Shown here piece by piece: positions 26,834-36,380 of a DNA stretch of 64,000 nucleotides. The translations under genes were made by a program, and so were the position numbers. The notes beneath the pieces were generated by a model. The model did no database searches, was not told the origin of the DNA, and was given only the letters and a program-made list of their open reading frames with translations. Position 1 is the stretch's first letter, and every line of letters begins with the position of its first letter. This stretch comes from Candidatus Cloacimonas sp. (GTDB lineage: Bacteria; Cloacimonadota; Cloacimonadia; Cloacimonadales; Cloacimonadaceae), in NCBI GenBank assembly GCA_023227825.1, contig JALOCJ010000001.1, forward strand, positions 248,001-312,000. Reading direction: 5' to 3'.

Positions 26834-29800
26834 TTAAAAATCTTCAGTTAAGCTTAAGTAATACATCGGTTTGGAAATATGGGAGAGGTCGGTAAGCCAG
26901 GCAATATCCAATTTTAACACAAAATAACCCAGATTGATGCGCGGTCCGAAGCCATAGCCAAATTTTATATCATTCAGTTTACCGTCTATCACTCCTCTAA
27001 AATCAGAATTTTTATCCCAGGCAGCTCCTATATCGGTAAAAATGCTTCCGCGAATATTGCGTAACTGTAAAGGCACCGGAAAAGCAATAGAAATATAATC
27101 AAAAAAAGGAAAACGCAGCTCTGCAGAGCCCAAAACCATTCTTTCTCCGTCTATATCTTCATTTAATGCACGCACACCATATAAACCGTCAAGAGCAAAT
27201 CGCTGAGGTGATTCACCGGTACTGATTCCTGCATTCAAACGAAAAGCCAGAGAGTATCTTTTTTCAAAAAAGTTGTAACAACGCAGGTCAAGGTAGTTGG
27301 TAAAATAATTCAACTCATTTTTAGCAAAGCTTTTCCGAATGAGATAATAATAACGCCAACCAACCATAGGTCCTGTAGAGCCAAAAAGAGCATTATCAAA
27401 AACAAAAGATAAGCCAGGTGCAATAACTGTATCCGTATCCTGGGAGATATTCATTTGCCAGTTTTCAGTAGGCACATCTACCGGTGCCAGATAATCCCAT
27501 TCCTGTTTTACATAATATAACTGGCTGTCAAATTCCATACGCGTAAACCGACTGAAAGGATAACGGTAAATAAAAAGCATCCCCAATTCGCGTTCTCGCA
27601 GCCGAAAATAATCATCCTGACCGATAAGATAGCGTCTATAAAGCGTTTCATCATAGAAGTTGTAGACCCCTATTCCGTAATCCGCTCTGTGTTTTAGGTT
27701 CAAAAAGGATAGAAAAAGATTGCTGTTCTCAATTTTTCCTGAAATACCTAAACTGATGCCTATTCCATAATTACCCAGAAGATCACTTAAGGTGAGGTCT
27801 AAAGCTCCCACGGTTCCTGCGTAAGATGAATAAGCCAATCCGCCCCAGATGCTATCTAAAGCAAATTTGGTTTTATATTTTTCAACTTTCGGAGGGACAC
27901 TAATACTATCCGGTTTATCATCCCAGGAATAACCCTGAAAAAATTTTAAGGAATCGCTATTGTCGGGTTCATTATTGGAAAGGTATGGACGACGGGGATT
28001 TTGTTGCGGAGATTGTGGTTTTGAAGGACGCTGAGCTTTAGTTCTTTTCCCGTAAAAATCAAGGCAGGTAAGGTCTATGGACTGTAAGAGGTCATCAGTT
28101 CTCTCAAAACTTTGGGGCTGGTTGCTTTCTTCATAAACCAGATTTTTCAGGGGATTATCATCAAAATATATATCCCAGGCACCATCAAAGTAGTTGCTTA
28201 TAACGATATAATTATCATCAAAACTGATATCGCCGTTCATAATTCCTGCTATACATTTTGTTAGTTCAGCCCGCTGTCCCGTTTCCCAATCCAAAATTTC
28301 ATAATTGGCAAGGTTATGTTTATAGGAAAGAAAAACAAGCTTAGAACCATCTTCTGCCCAAATTGGACTGAAACAATCGTAGTTATCAAAGGTTCTTTCA
28401 ACTATTTCCCCGGTCTCAATATTGAAAGTGAAAATATCGCGTGTCAGGTCTGAAAACATACCATAACGAATTTCCTGTTTCTTATATTTGTGTTCGCTAT
28501 CGTAGGCAATATATTTTCCGTCGGGTGAAAAACGGGGATGGGCATCGTCATAACTGTCATTAGTTAGTTGAGTTAAGTTTCCTGTTTCAATCTCGTAAAG
28601 ATAGAGATCAGATTGCATATTTTTTTGACCTGCCAAAACCAGAAATAAGCCATCGGGAGAAACATCTGCTTCATAAATTGCCTGCAGTTCGGGTATGCTG
28701 ATTGTCTGCACTATTTTTTTAGTGTTCACATTCAGGATTTGTATTTTATCACCGGTAGCAGTTTTGGCGGAAAAGGCAATTCTTTGATTATCGGGAAACC
28801 AGGAAAGAGCTGAACGCAAATAGTAAAATTCTTCTGCTTTACTACTTTTCTCACCCTTAAAAATCAATTGCGGTTGAGCTAATCCCTGAGTTCCAGCCAG
28901 CCAAATACTGTATCTTCCACCTGTATTTGAATAATATACATAGCGTGAACCATTGGGCGAAAAACGGGGTGCCAAATTGAAGTAGGAACCATCTTTGTTA
29001 TGAAATGTCCGCTGTTCAAAATTCTCCATAGGGATGTCGTGACTGTTAATCAGAGGATAATAATCTCTCTTTAACTGATAATGCCAGCGGGATTCCAGGT
29101 CTTCAAAATCCATTCCGAAAACCTTTTTCGTAGCTTCATCAAGATTGAATGAGGAATGAATAGCAAAAAAATACTCAGGAACTTTTTCTCTACCCCAGGT
29201 TTCCGCTATAAAAGTTAAAAAACTTTCCCCTAAACGGTATGCCAGATAGCCATCAGTACTGTTCAATCTGCCGATGCTGTTATTTATTACCATATCCAAG
29301 AGATACATATTATTATAGTTATCTTCGCCACCAATGGAAAGATATTCCGGAAGCCCTTCCGAAAACCAAAAAGGAAAAGAAGTGGGTCTAAGCATTGAAC
29401 TGGAATTTATAAACCGGTTATCCATCGCATTGATGTAAGCATGTGTAAGTTCATGTGCTAAAAGTTCTTCCAGAGAAGCATAACTACCTTCAAAAGGAAC
29501 TACAACCCGGTTATGTAAACTTTCTGTAAAACCCCCAACGCCTTCAGTTAAAAGATAATAAGTGATATTGGTGGTTAAAAATTCTTGCTTAGTGCTGTAA
29601 AAAATAATAGGAATACGGGTTAATATAGGAACTCTGAATTCCGCTTTAATGTAATAATATATATCCTCAGCCATTAAAGCTGCAACGCGTCCAAATTGAT
29701 CTTCTCCTGCGGGAAAATAAATATCAAAATGCATTGTTTGAATGGTGGAAAAATCCTGAGGAGCAATATTAATTTTATTTTGACCGAAACTGTAAGCAAA

Positions 29801-29854
29801 ACCGGAACTGCATAATACACAAAGGATTATCAGACAATAGAGTGGTTTATTCAT
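26834..29854 (-). CDS. secreted three-part fusion: gluzincin-like domain, TolB-type propeller, Omp85-like barrel
   Basis: The 1006-residue protein has a signal peptide (residues 1-20), then a peptidase MA-like domain with His134-Glu-Leu-Thr-His138 and the third-ligand motif FSEGLPEY (Glu166). WD40-like TolB propeller repeats follow (about 280-580; e.g. APRFSPNGSRYVYYSNT, ADVSPDGLFLVLAG, HPRFSPDGKYIAYDS). A Pro/Asn-rich linker (about 600-640) leads to an outer-membrane barrel (about 665-1006) with GLYGVRALNEDIDGERM and a terminal aromatic strand. The zinc ligands look complete, so proteolysis is possible, but the substrate is unknown. It is co-oriented with the MCE gene (eight bases upstream), which suggests an envelope-assembly role. 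Confidence 0.85.
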   Translation of the reverse strand: MNKPLYCLIILCVLCSSGFAYSFGQNKINIAPQDFSTIQTMHFDIYFPAGEDQFGRVAALMAEDIYYYIKAEFRVPILTRIPIIFYSTKQEFLTTNITYYLLTEGVGGFTESLHNRVVVPFEGSYASLEELLAHELTHAYINAMDNRFINSSSMLRPTSFPFWFSEGLPEYLSIGGEDNYNNMYLLDMVINNSIGRLNSTDGYLAYRLGESFLTFIAETWGREKVPEYFFAIHSSFNLDEATKKVFGMDFEDLESRWHYQLKRDYYPLINSHDIPMENFEQRTFHNKDGSYFNLAPRFSPNGSRYVYYSNTGGRYSIWLAGTQGLAQPQLIFKGEKSSKAEEFYYLRSALSWFPDNQRIAFSAKTATGDKIQILNVNTKKIVQTISIPELQAIYEADVSPDGLFLVLAGQKNMQSDLYLYEIETGNLTQLTNDSYDDAHPRFSPDGKYIAYDSEHKYKKQEIRYGMFSDLTRDIFTFNIETGEIVERTFDNYDCFSPIWAEDGSKLVFLSYKHNLANYEILDWETGQRAELTKCIAGIMNGDISFDDNYIVISNYFDGAWDIYFDDNPLKNLVYEESNQPQSFERTDDLLQSIDLTCLDFYGKRTKAQRPSKPQSPQQNPRRPYLSNNEPDNSDSLKFFQGYSWDDKPDSISVPPKVEKYKTKFALDSIWGGLAYSSYAGTVGALDLTLSDLLGNYGIGISLGISGKIENSNLFLSFLNLKHRADYGIGVYNFYDETLYRRYLIGQDDYFRLRERELGMLFIYRYPFSRFTRMEFDSQLYYVKQEWDYLAPVDVPTENWQMNISQDTDTVIAPGLSFVFDNALFGSTGPMVGWRYYYLIRKSFAKNELNYFTNYLDLRCYNFFEKRYSLAFRLNAGISTGESPQRFALDGLYGVRALNEDIDGERMVLGSAELRFPFFDYISIAFPVPLQLRNIRGSIFTDIGAAWDKNSDFRGVIDGKLNDIKFGYGFGPRINLGYFVLKLDIAWLTDLSHISKPMYYLSLTEDF

Positions 29855-29862
29855 TACCTTTC

Positions 29863-30765
29863 CTAAAATATGCTGAATTTGATGTATTTTTTGGGGTTTT
29901 CTTGAATATCTTTGATGAGGGCATTGAGGTTATCGGTTGCAGTGTTGATTTTTTCATACAGCTGTTTATCATTCAGAAATAAACCGGCAGTGCCTTCGTT
30001 TTCAGTAAGAGCTTTGGCAGAACGATTCAAATTGGCAGAAAGAATTTTTAACGAGTCCAAAGTGGCAGAAAGTTTTTCTATAGCAATGTTTCCTTCTGTT
30101 AAAGTATTTTTCAGGGGTTCTTTATTTTCAGATATAACTTCCTGCAGAGAAGAGGTTAAACGCTCAATTTTATTCACTGTAAAAACAAGTTCTTGTTTTA
30201 ATTCTTTGGCTGCATTGCCCATAGCGGTTACTGTGTCATCAGCATTTTCCACTAATTTTCGGGAACTTTGCAATATACCATCAGGAGAATTAAGTAATGT
30301 GACTGTTTCTTTCAATTCATCCAAGCCCGCAGATGCTTTACTAATCAATTCCATCATTCCTTCCGGTGAAGTTCCCTGCTGTAATTTCTTTATATTTAGA
30401 GGATTGTTTCCATTTCCCGGAATGATGTTTAATGCCTTTCCCCCCATCAATGAACTGTCCGAAACCAGAAATTTAGTTCCTTCTGTTAAAATTATATCAC
30501 TTCTGATGCTGGCAGTTGTGATCACCTTATCTTTGTGGGCAGTTATGTTTTTAACTCTGCCAACTTCCATTCCGCGATACATAATTTTATCGCCAATCTC
30601 CAAACCCATAACATCGGGAAAGGCAATTTTCAGTTCATAATGCGAACGGACCGCTAACCGACCACTAAGCCAAAAATAGCTGAAAATCAGGATCAGACAA
30701 ATAACAACTGTCCAGATACCTGTTTTTATTTGCACGCTACGCAGGTTAGGATAAAATTTTTTCAT
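29863..30765 (-). CDS. MlaD-family (MCE domain) lipid transport protein
   Basis: The 300-residue protein has an N-terminal transmembrane anchor (about 15-34). One MCE domain follows (about 38-115; KIAFPDVMGLEIGDKIMYRGMEVGRVKNI, GTKFLVSDSSLMGGKALNI). A long helical/coiled-coil C-terminal region (about 130-290) comes last. Such proteins form hexameric rings that guide phospholipids between inner and outer membranes. The usual MlaE permease and MlaF ATPase genes are not beside it. It sits between a secreted protein gene (six bases upstream) and the barrel fusion gene (eight bases downstream). Confidence 0.9.
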   Translation of the reverse strand: MKKFYPNLRSVQIKTGIWTVVICLILIFSYFWLSGRLAVRSHYELKIAFPDVMGLEIGDKIMYRGMEVGRVKNITAHKDKVITTASIRSDIILTEGTKFLVSDSSLMGGKALNIIPGNGNNPLNIKKLQQGTSPEGMMELISKASAGLDELKETVTLLNSPDGILQSSRKLVENADDTVTAMGNAAKELKQELVFTVNKIERLTSSLQEVISENKEPLKNTLTEGNIAIEKLSATLDSLKILSANLNRSAKALTENEGTAGLFLNDKQLYEKINTATDNLNALIKDIQENPKKYIKFSIF

Positions 30766-30771
30766 TGCTTT

Positions 30772-32082
30772 TCAGGTCTTCAGCTGTTTCTTTTCTGCAG
30801 CAGGGAAGAGAACATTATTCAGAATTAAACGATAGCCGGGTGAATTTTTATGCAGTTCTAATATAGTTTCCGGATCGCCAACTTTATGCTGATAGTCCTC
30901 GGGATCGTGACCGCCGTAAAAAGTGAAAGTCCCTTTACCGATATTGCCATGAATGTATTTAACTTCATTCTGACCTGGAACTTCAGCTAAAATAATAACG
31001 CTTTTCTTTACTTTATCTTTGAAAAAAGAAGTGGTCTGCCCCAGAAAACCATTTATAATATTAGTATGACATTGTGTAAGCATTGTGGGAACAGGATCAT
31101 ACTTGGCACTGAAATCAAAAAGCTGAAAATAATCTGCTTCAGGACCTCTTAATAGAGAATAATCACTGGCATCTATATCAGAAAACTCATACTCATAAGG
31201 ATTGGGACGCAAAGTAAAATTCTCAAAGGCAAAAGTGCGGGAAAAATCCAATTTACTTTGATATTGAGGGTCTATACCATCACCGTCAATAGCAGCATCT
31301 ACAATATCTACATCCTTTGCTGCTAAAGCAATATCGTAAGTATCTGTAGCTGCACACATAGCGAACATAAAACCGCCGTTTATTACATAGTTGCGTATTT
31401 TTTCCGCTACTGCATGCTTTAATTGCCAAACCTTTGCAAAACCGTGTTTAGCTGCCATTGCTTCATTTACACGCACATCATTCTGATACCAACCGGTATT
31501 TCTATAGGAACCATAGAACTTGCCATACTGACCTGTAAAATCCTCATGGTGTAAATGCAGCCAATCATATTCCGGAAGTTTGCCTGCTAAAACTTCATCA
31601 TCCCAAACCCGATCATATTCAATTTCGGCATATTCCAAAGCCATAGTAACTGCATCATCCCAGGGAAGGGCATTTGGAGGTATATAAACCGCTATTTTAG
31701 GTTCTTTTTCCAGAGCGATGCTTTCCATATTATTTGCCTGAATTTCTGTTAAAATTGCCGCTACAGATGAAGAAGAAACATTTTCATAACGCACACCCCG
31801 AATGTTACAAAGAGCTGTTAAACTCCCGGAATCAGGAAAAAGAAAACTTCCACCCCGATAGTTTAAAAGCCATCTGCCAACAAGATGTTCTTTCAAACCG
31901 GCAAAAGCAATGCCATAAGCTTTTAAATGGTTGGTCTGCGTATTATCCATCGGAATTAAAATATCGGCAGATAAAGGCAGAATAGTAAAACCGCTAATTA
32001 CTATTATGCATAGCAATATGTCTGATATCCTTTTCCCTCCAACACAGGCAAAAGCTCTTCTAAACAAGGATTCATCCTCCAT
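30772..32082 (-). CDS. secreted protein of the family often mislabelled 'asparagine synthetase B'
   Basis: After a signal segment (ILLCIIVISGFTILPLSA) the product carries ILIPMDNTQTNHLKAYGIAF and RWLLNYRGGSFLF. These are typical, as I recall, of Bacteroidota proteins annotated asparagine synthetase B although no glutaminase or synthetase motif is visible. Other segments (HHEDFTGQYGKFYGSY, YVINGGFMFAMCAATDT, FTFYGGHDPED) suggest a Rossmann-like, GATase1-type fold. The start is debatable: the ATG at 32082 has no site upstream, whereas GGAGG within its first codons is ideally spaced for a TTG start at 32067. It is first in the operon with the MCE and barrel genes. Confidence 0.7.
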   Translation of the reverse strand: MEDESLFRRAFACVGGKRISDILLCIIVISGFTILPLSADILIPMDNTQTNHLKAYGIAFAGLKEHLVGRWLLNYRGGSFLFPDSGSLTALCNIRGVRYENVSSSSVAAILTEIQANNMESIALEKEPKIAVYIPPNALPWDDAVTMALEYAEIEYDRVWDDEVLAGKLPEYDWLHLHHEDFTGQYGKFYGSYRNTGWYQNDVRVNEAMAAKHGFAKVWQLKHAVAEKIRNYVINGGFMFAMCAATDTYDIALAAKDVDIVDAAIDGDGIDPQYQSKLDFSRTFAFENFTLRPNPYEYEFSDIDASDYSLLRGPEADYFQLFDFSAKYDPVPTMLTQCHTNIINGFLGQTTSFFKDKVKKSVIILAEVPGQNEVKYIHGNIGKGTFTFYGGHDPEDYQHKVGDPETILELHKNSPGYRLILNNVLFPAAEKKQLKT

Positions 32083-32256
32083 AAATAAGTTTCTGCTTTT
32101 ATAAAGCCATTTTTATGTCATAAAAGGAAGCTATGTCATCTGCTGTCAAGATAAATCTCACAAACAACGAAAACAAATCAATAACGGAGTCATTTGCTTC
32201 TTCCCTTTTAACCATTACTATATCTTTGAAGAGGCAATATTACTTGTGACGACTAA

Positions 32257-32765
32257 TATTGTCTTCATATTAATAATGCATAAATATTTTCCTGTCTGAT
32301 GTGGATTTCTGAGAAAAAAGCAATCCGGAGATGTCTATGCAATATAACTACCATCCTATAAAAGAAACAATTTAATAGAGAAAAGGAGTTGGCGAAGAAA
32401 AAATTTGCTTTAACCTTTGTTCCCTATTTCATATTCATAATTTATAGTGTCCAAAATTAAAAATTTACTTTAGGTTGCAATAACTTAGCTTGCAATTGGC
32501 GAGACCTTTACCTGTTTTTAGACAGCGCATTGTTTCCTGCCAAGTTGATTCTTTAGTGCTGCTTTAACACTTCTTTAACGATTCCCTAACGGCCGTTAAG
32601 GAAGTGTTACGGAAGTGTTACGGCAGCGTTACGGCAGCGTTAAATAATTGATTAAGTACCAGGTAGTTACTTGCTTCGTCCTATAGTATTCCTTCTAATT
32701 TTTTATGGGCACAGGACTATATAATCATTATTTATGGCTTGCCCATAAAAATGTTGTATTATCTC
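32257..32765 (-). repeat. dispersed iteron element, copy C (short form)
   Basis: About 510 bp, matching copy D end to end on the opposite strand and lacking the gene-remnant module. The core at about 32559-32657 reads ACTTCTTTAAC and GATTCCCTAAC, spacer GGCC, then GTTAAGGAAGT, GTTACGGAAGT, GTTACGGCAGC twice, GTTAAATAATT and GATTAAGTACC. The flanking 32083-32256 and 32766-33096 hold no gene I can support; the latter should contain the FkbM promoter. Confidence 0.88.
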
Positions 32766-33096
32766 ACAATAGCTGTAAAGATTAAACGGACTTTACGATG
32801 TAATATGGATTCTTTTTTTAAGTTTAAGCTCGTCTTTTGTTAGATTGACTCTATAAAAAGTTTGTTATTGACAAAAGAAAGCAAATTGAGAAACAAGATA
32901 TTATAGGTGAATTAGTTCTGTTTTTTCTTTGATGAATTTTTAGTTTTTTATCCCAAGTGTGAGTGCAGCAAACTTTTGCCCCTGATGGAAGGATAAAAAA
33001 TAAAAGACGGTTATTTATCTATCTCTTTTGTTAATACTGCTTCTAAAGAGTTTTAGATTGAATATCCGAATGAGAACATAAAACTGGAGTTTAATA

Positions 33097-33945
33097 ATGA
33101 ATTTTCAAGATAACCTCGCATCCTTCAAGAATAAACTGCGCAAAAATAAAATTATTTACTACTTGTATCAGGTATTCTTTGATTTTTATTATTACCATAA
33201 ACCTTCCCGTCAATTGGGGCTTAAGTATTATGGTGATCCTCTCAACCTGAAAAATATATGGGAAGCTGAAGAATTGGAAATAATTCAGAAATTCCTTCCT
33301 ACTGCAGATGCAGTTATCAACATAGGGGCGAATATAGGTTATTATGTATGTTTTTTTGCCTCAAAAGGAATAAAAACGATTGCTGTTGAACCTATACAAA
33401 GAAACTTAAAATTTTTGTATAAAAACCTGGTAGCTAATAAATTGTCCGAAGTGGAAGTTTTTCCTATAGCTTTAAGTAATCGTATCGGTTTACAAAAAAT
33501 GTATGGCAAAGCCGGATTAGCTTCCTTAGTTAAAGGATGGTATGGTCAACCGGAAAATCAATTTCACTATGTACCCGTTAATACAATGGACAATTTATTA
33601 CACAATCGCTTTGAAGGTAAAAAGTTACTGATAATTATTGATATTGAGGGCAATGAATATCAACTGCTTCAAAAAGCAGAACACTATATAAACCTCAATC
33701 CCAAACCTGTTTGGTTAATAGAAGTAGCTATGTTCCCTCAAATTGGAGAACAAGTAAAGGAAAATAAAGATATTTTTGCTACTTTTACACTATTTTTCCA
33801 AAGCGGATATTCTGCCTGGTGGATTTTTAAAGGATTGAAAGAAGTTACCAATGAGAATTTACCTAATATTTTAAGAAATAATCGTCTTAAAACCGGTAAT
33901 TTTCTCTTCCTGAATAAAACAGAGGAAAAAATTCTCTTCTCTTAA
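33097..33945 (+). CDS. FkbM-family methyltransferase
   Basis: The 282-residue protein has the FkbM core (about residues 85-235). AVINIGANIGYYVCFFASKG is the AdoMet-binding loop, followed by IAVEPIQRNLKFLYKNL, the short VEVFPIALSN and LLIIDIEGNEYQLLQKAE with its conserved D-I-E-G. The family O-methylates sugars, lipids or polyketides. The N-terminal basic region (KNKLRKNKIIYYLYQ) resembles those of polysaccharide-modifying members. It stands alone between element copy C and the convergent AEC gene, with no glycan cluster nearby. The ribosome site is weak (GGAG at about 33085). Confidence 0.85.
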   Translation: MNFQDNLASFKNKLRKNKIIYYLYQVFFDFYYYHKPSRQLGLKYYGDPLNLKNIWEAEELEIIQKFLPTADAVINIGANIGYYVCFFASKGIKTIAVEPIQRNLKFLYKNLVANKLSEVEVFPIALSNRIGLQKMYGKAGLASLVKGWYGQPENQFHYVPVNTMDNLLHNRFEGKKLLIIIDIEGNEYQLLQKAEHYINLNPKPVWLIEVAMFPQIGEQVKENKDIFATFTLFFQSGYSAWWIFKGLKEVTNENLPNILRNNRLKTGNFLFLNKTEEKILFS

Positions 33946-33999
33946 ACAGTTTATCCCGCATTTCGCTTTACCATTTTCCTCACAATTTCTCTACTTCTT

Positions 34000-34902
34000 T
34001 TAACGGAACAGACATATCAGCCACGGAATATAGAATAGAGCAATAAAAATAGATATAGAAACTATAGTAGCAGCAAACTCTCTATCCAAATTTTCCAGAT
34101 TGGAAAAAATAAGAGTATTAAAACCGATAGGTAAAGCAGAACAAACAGTTACTACAGTTCTGGTTATACCTTCAAAGCCAAAAAGAGCAGATAGTGCAAT
34201 GCCTATTCCCAAACCAACACCCATTCTGATGAAAATAGCAATTGCCGCCTTTCCAATGTTACAGCGTTTTGGGTTAAAATAAAGTCCCAAAGCAATCATC
34301 ATTAAAGGCATCATCGGTTGCCCCATAAAATTGAGAAAATTTAAAGCCACAGGAGGAATCGGGACTTTAGTTAATTTCCAGGAGAAGGCAATTACCATAG
34401 CCCAAAGAGGAGGTAGACGCAAAAACTTTTTCCACTCAATTTCAGCTGTTTTGCTATTATCTCCATATTTTATAGCATTGTAATAGGTGAAAGTAAAAAT
34501 CATAAAGGTATTGCCAATATCAAATAGTGATGCTCTGGCAAGGCCTTCATTACCAAAAGCAGCAAAGAAAAAAGGCAAAGCATAAGCAGTATTCATAATC
34601 ATTGTTCCTACCAGAAAACTGCCGAAAGTGGTTTTTTCCATTTTCAAGTGTTTTCCAATAGCGTGAGAGATGATATACATCAGAAAGACAATTATAATAG
34701 CCGTAAAAGGAATTAAAGCCATATCCGCTTTTAGCTGAATATTGGCAATGGCAATAATGGTTAAACACGGTAAACAAACATTAAGCACTACCCTCAAAAG
34801 AACGGGTGCATCTTCTTTAGACAGAAGCTTTAGAAGTTTAAGGACAATGCCTATAAAAAAAGCCAGAATAAGAGGAATTATCTTTTCAATAAAGGGATTC
34901 AT
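34000..34902 (-). CDS. AEC-family transporter (auxin efflux carrier/malate permease type)
   Basis: The 300-residue integral membrane protein has about ten helices. The AEC pattern is visible: LRVVLNVCLPCLTI near the N-terminus, central FGSFLVGTMIMNTAYALPFF, and C-terminal TVVTVCSALPIGFNTLIFS followed by EFAATIVSISI. Members export organic anions or amino acids; the substrate here cannot be told. Its ATG overlaps the stop of the Pit gene (TAATG), so translation is coupled. Confidence 0.88.
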   Translation of the reverse strand: MNPFIEKIIPLILAFFIGIVLKLLKLLSKEDAPVLLRVVLNVCLPCLTIIAIANIQLKADMALIPFTAIIIVFLMYIISHAIGKHLKMEKTTFGSFLVGTMIMNTAYALPFFFAAFGNEGLARASLFDIGNTFMIFTFTYYNAIKYGDNSKTAEIEWKKFLRLPPLWAMVIAFSWKLTKVPIPPVALNFLNFMGQPMMPLMMIALGLYFNPKRCNIGKAAIAIFIRMGVGLGIGIALSALFGFEGITRTVVTVCSALPIGFNTLIFSNLENLDREFAATIVSISIFIALFYIPWLICLFR

Positions 34903-36380
34903 TATGCAGGAGGAAAATAGAGAGTGCGAAATAGAAGGTTAAATTGTTCTTCCAGGTCCTGGTTATGCAGCTTATCTCTTTCAGTAATTTCTTTTCTTCT
35001 TTGCCAGGAAGGGTCTTTTGCCAGTGCTTCTTTTAGTTGCCATTGATGCTTGAATTCTCTTCCTTCAAGTTTAAATAATGCTTCCCATTGTTCTTTACTG
35101 AAACGATTAACCAGACCTTTATCCCGAAGAAGATTAATATCTACTTTCAAAGGATAAACTTCAGCGATACGGATAATTTTTGATATTTCTGAACGCTTAA
35201 AATATTTCTCTGCCTTTAGTTCTTTATAAATCTCCAGCTCCCGGTAATATTTATGGCCATTAACAGAGGACAGATGATTAACATCCAAACCTTCTTTTTC
35301 TATTTGACTGATAGTTGTGCGATTGAAAGTGTATATTGTTTTTTGGCATACGGTCTGTTCAAACACATTTTGGACAATAAAAAGAGCTATAAAAGCAAAG
35401 AAAAAAGCAATAACCGGTGCAGCTATCCAAGCCAAAGATACCTTGCCTAATATATTGTAACGGATATTTTTACCCCCTTTTACCAAACCAATTCCCACAA
35501 CCGCTCCAACTATAACTTGGGTGGAAGATACAGGAACCAAAGGAATGGGAGGCAAACCTATACTTAATAACAAGTTTTGCAAGCCACGCGAGGCAAAAAT
35601 AAAAAGCACAATCGCTTCTGCGGTTACAGCTATTAGTGCTGTTACCGGAGAAAGATGAAAAATATCTTTTCCCACGGTTCGCATCACTTTATGAGAATAA
35701 GTGTATATTCCAACAATAATTGAAATTGCACCCAAAATATAAAGTTGTTGGATGCCTGAAAGAGTAAAGCTTCCCAAATTAATATCTTTGAAAGGAGTTA
35801 CCGGAACAAAAACTCCAACAACATTAGCTATGTTATTGGCACCCAAAGAAAAAGCACCGAAGGCACCGATTATAATCAATCCTAAACGAACATAAACATC
35901 CTGCTCTAAAAGATGAATTTTTCCTTTATTGATAACGGGGCTAATTAAATAAAAAAGTAAAGCCGCAATAATTCCGGAAAGCACAAAAGCAATCACCCAG
36001 CTGGAAACAATAGTAAGTAAATTTTGGAAGTCAGTTAACCGACCCGAAAAATAATTCCAGCCAATTATCGCACCCACAATGGTTTGAGAAGTGGAAACCG
36101 GAATTCCTGTTCTGACAATAGCAGTTATAGTTAAAGCAGCTGCCAGGGCAACTGTAAAAGCACCTCCTAAAGCATCAACACTTCCCAAACGACCTAAAGT
36201 TCCGGAAGGACCACTACCTTCAAAAACAGCACCTAAAAAAATAAAAATGGAGGCAATTAGGGCAGCTGTTTTGTATTTCAGCATTCTGGTTTCTACAGCA
36301 GCACCAAAAATATTACCGGTATCATTGGCTCCTAAAGACCAACCTAAAAACAGGCCACTGAGCAGGTAAATAAAAATCAT
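34902..36380 (-). CDS. inorganic phosphate transporter, PiT family
   Basis: The 492-residue protein has the duplicated PiT signature: GANDTGNIFGAAVETRMLK in the N-terminal half and GANNIANVVGVFVPVTPF in the C-terminal half, with about ten membrane segments up to residue 350. Unusually it carries a hydrophilic C-terminal extension of about 130 residues (YKELKAEKYFKRSEISKI..., EITERDKLHNQDLEEQFNLL) of unknown role, probably cytoplasmic and regulatory. The start codon directly abuts the stop of the DUF47 gene (TAAATG), the usual PiT partner. Confidence 0.93.
   Translation of the reverse strand: MIFIYLLSGLFLGWSLGANDTGNIFGAAVETRMLKYKTAALIASIFIFLGAVFEGSGPSGTLGRLGSVDALGGAFTVALAAALTITAIVRTGIPVSTSQTIVGAIIGWNYFSGRLTDFQNLLTIVSSWVIAFVLSGIIAALLFYLISPVINKGKIHLLEQDVYVRLGLIIIGAFGAFSLGANNIANVVGVFVPVTPFKDINLGSFTLSGIQQLYILGAISIIVGIYTYSHKVMRTVGKDIFHLSPVTALIAVTAEAIVLFIFASRGLQNLLLSIGLPPIPLVPVSSTQVIVGAVVGIGLVKGGKNIRYNILGKVSLAWIAAPVIAFFFAFIALFIVQNVFEQTVCQKTIYTFNRTTISQIEKEGLDVNHLSSVNGHKYYRELEIYKELKAEKYFKRSEISKIIRIAEVYPLKVDINLLRDKGLVNRFSKEQWEALFKLEGREFKHQWQLKEALAKDPSWQRRKEITERDKLHNQDLEEQFNLLFRTLYFPPA

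Noticed and set aside
30772..32082. Asparagine synthetase B assignment
   Set aside because: No N-terminal Cys glutaminase or ATP-pyrophosphatase motif; a signal peptide is present, so the usual label for this family seems wrong.
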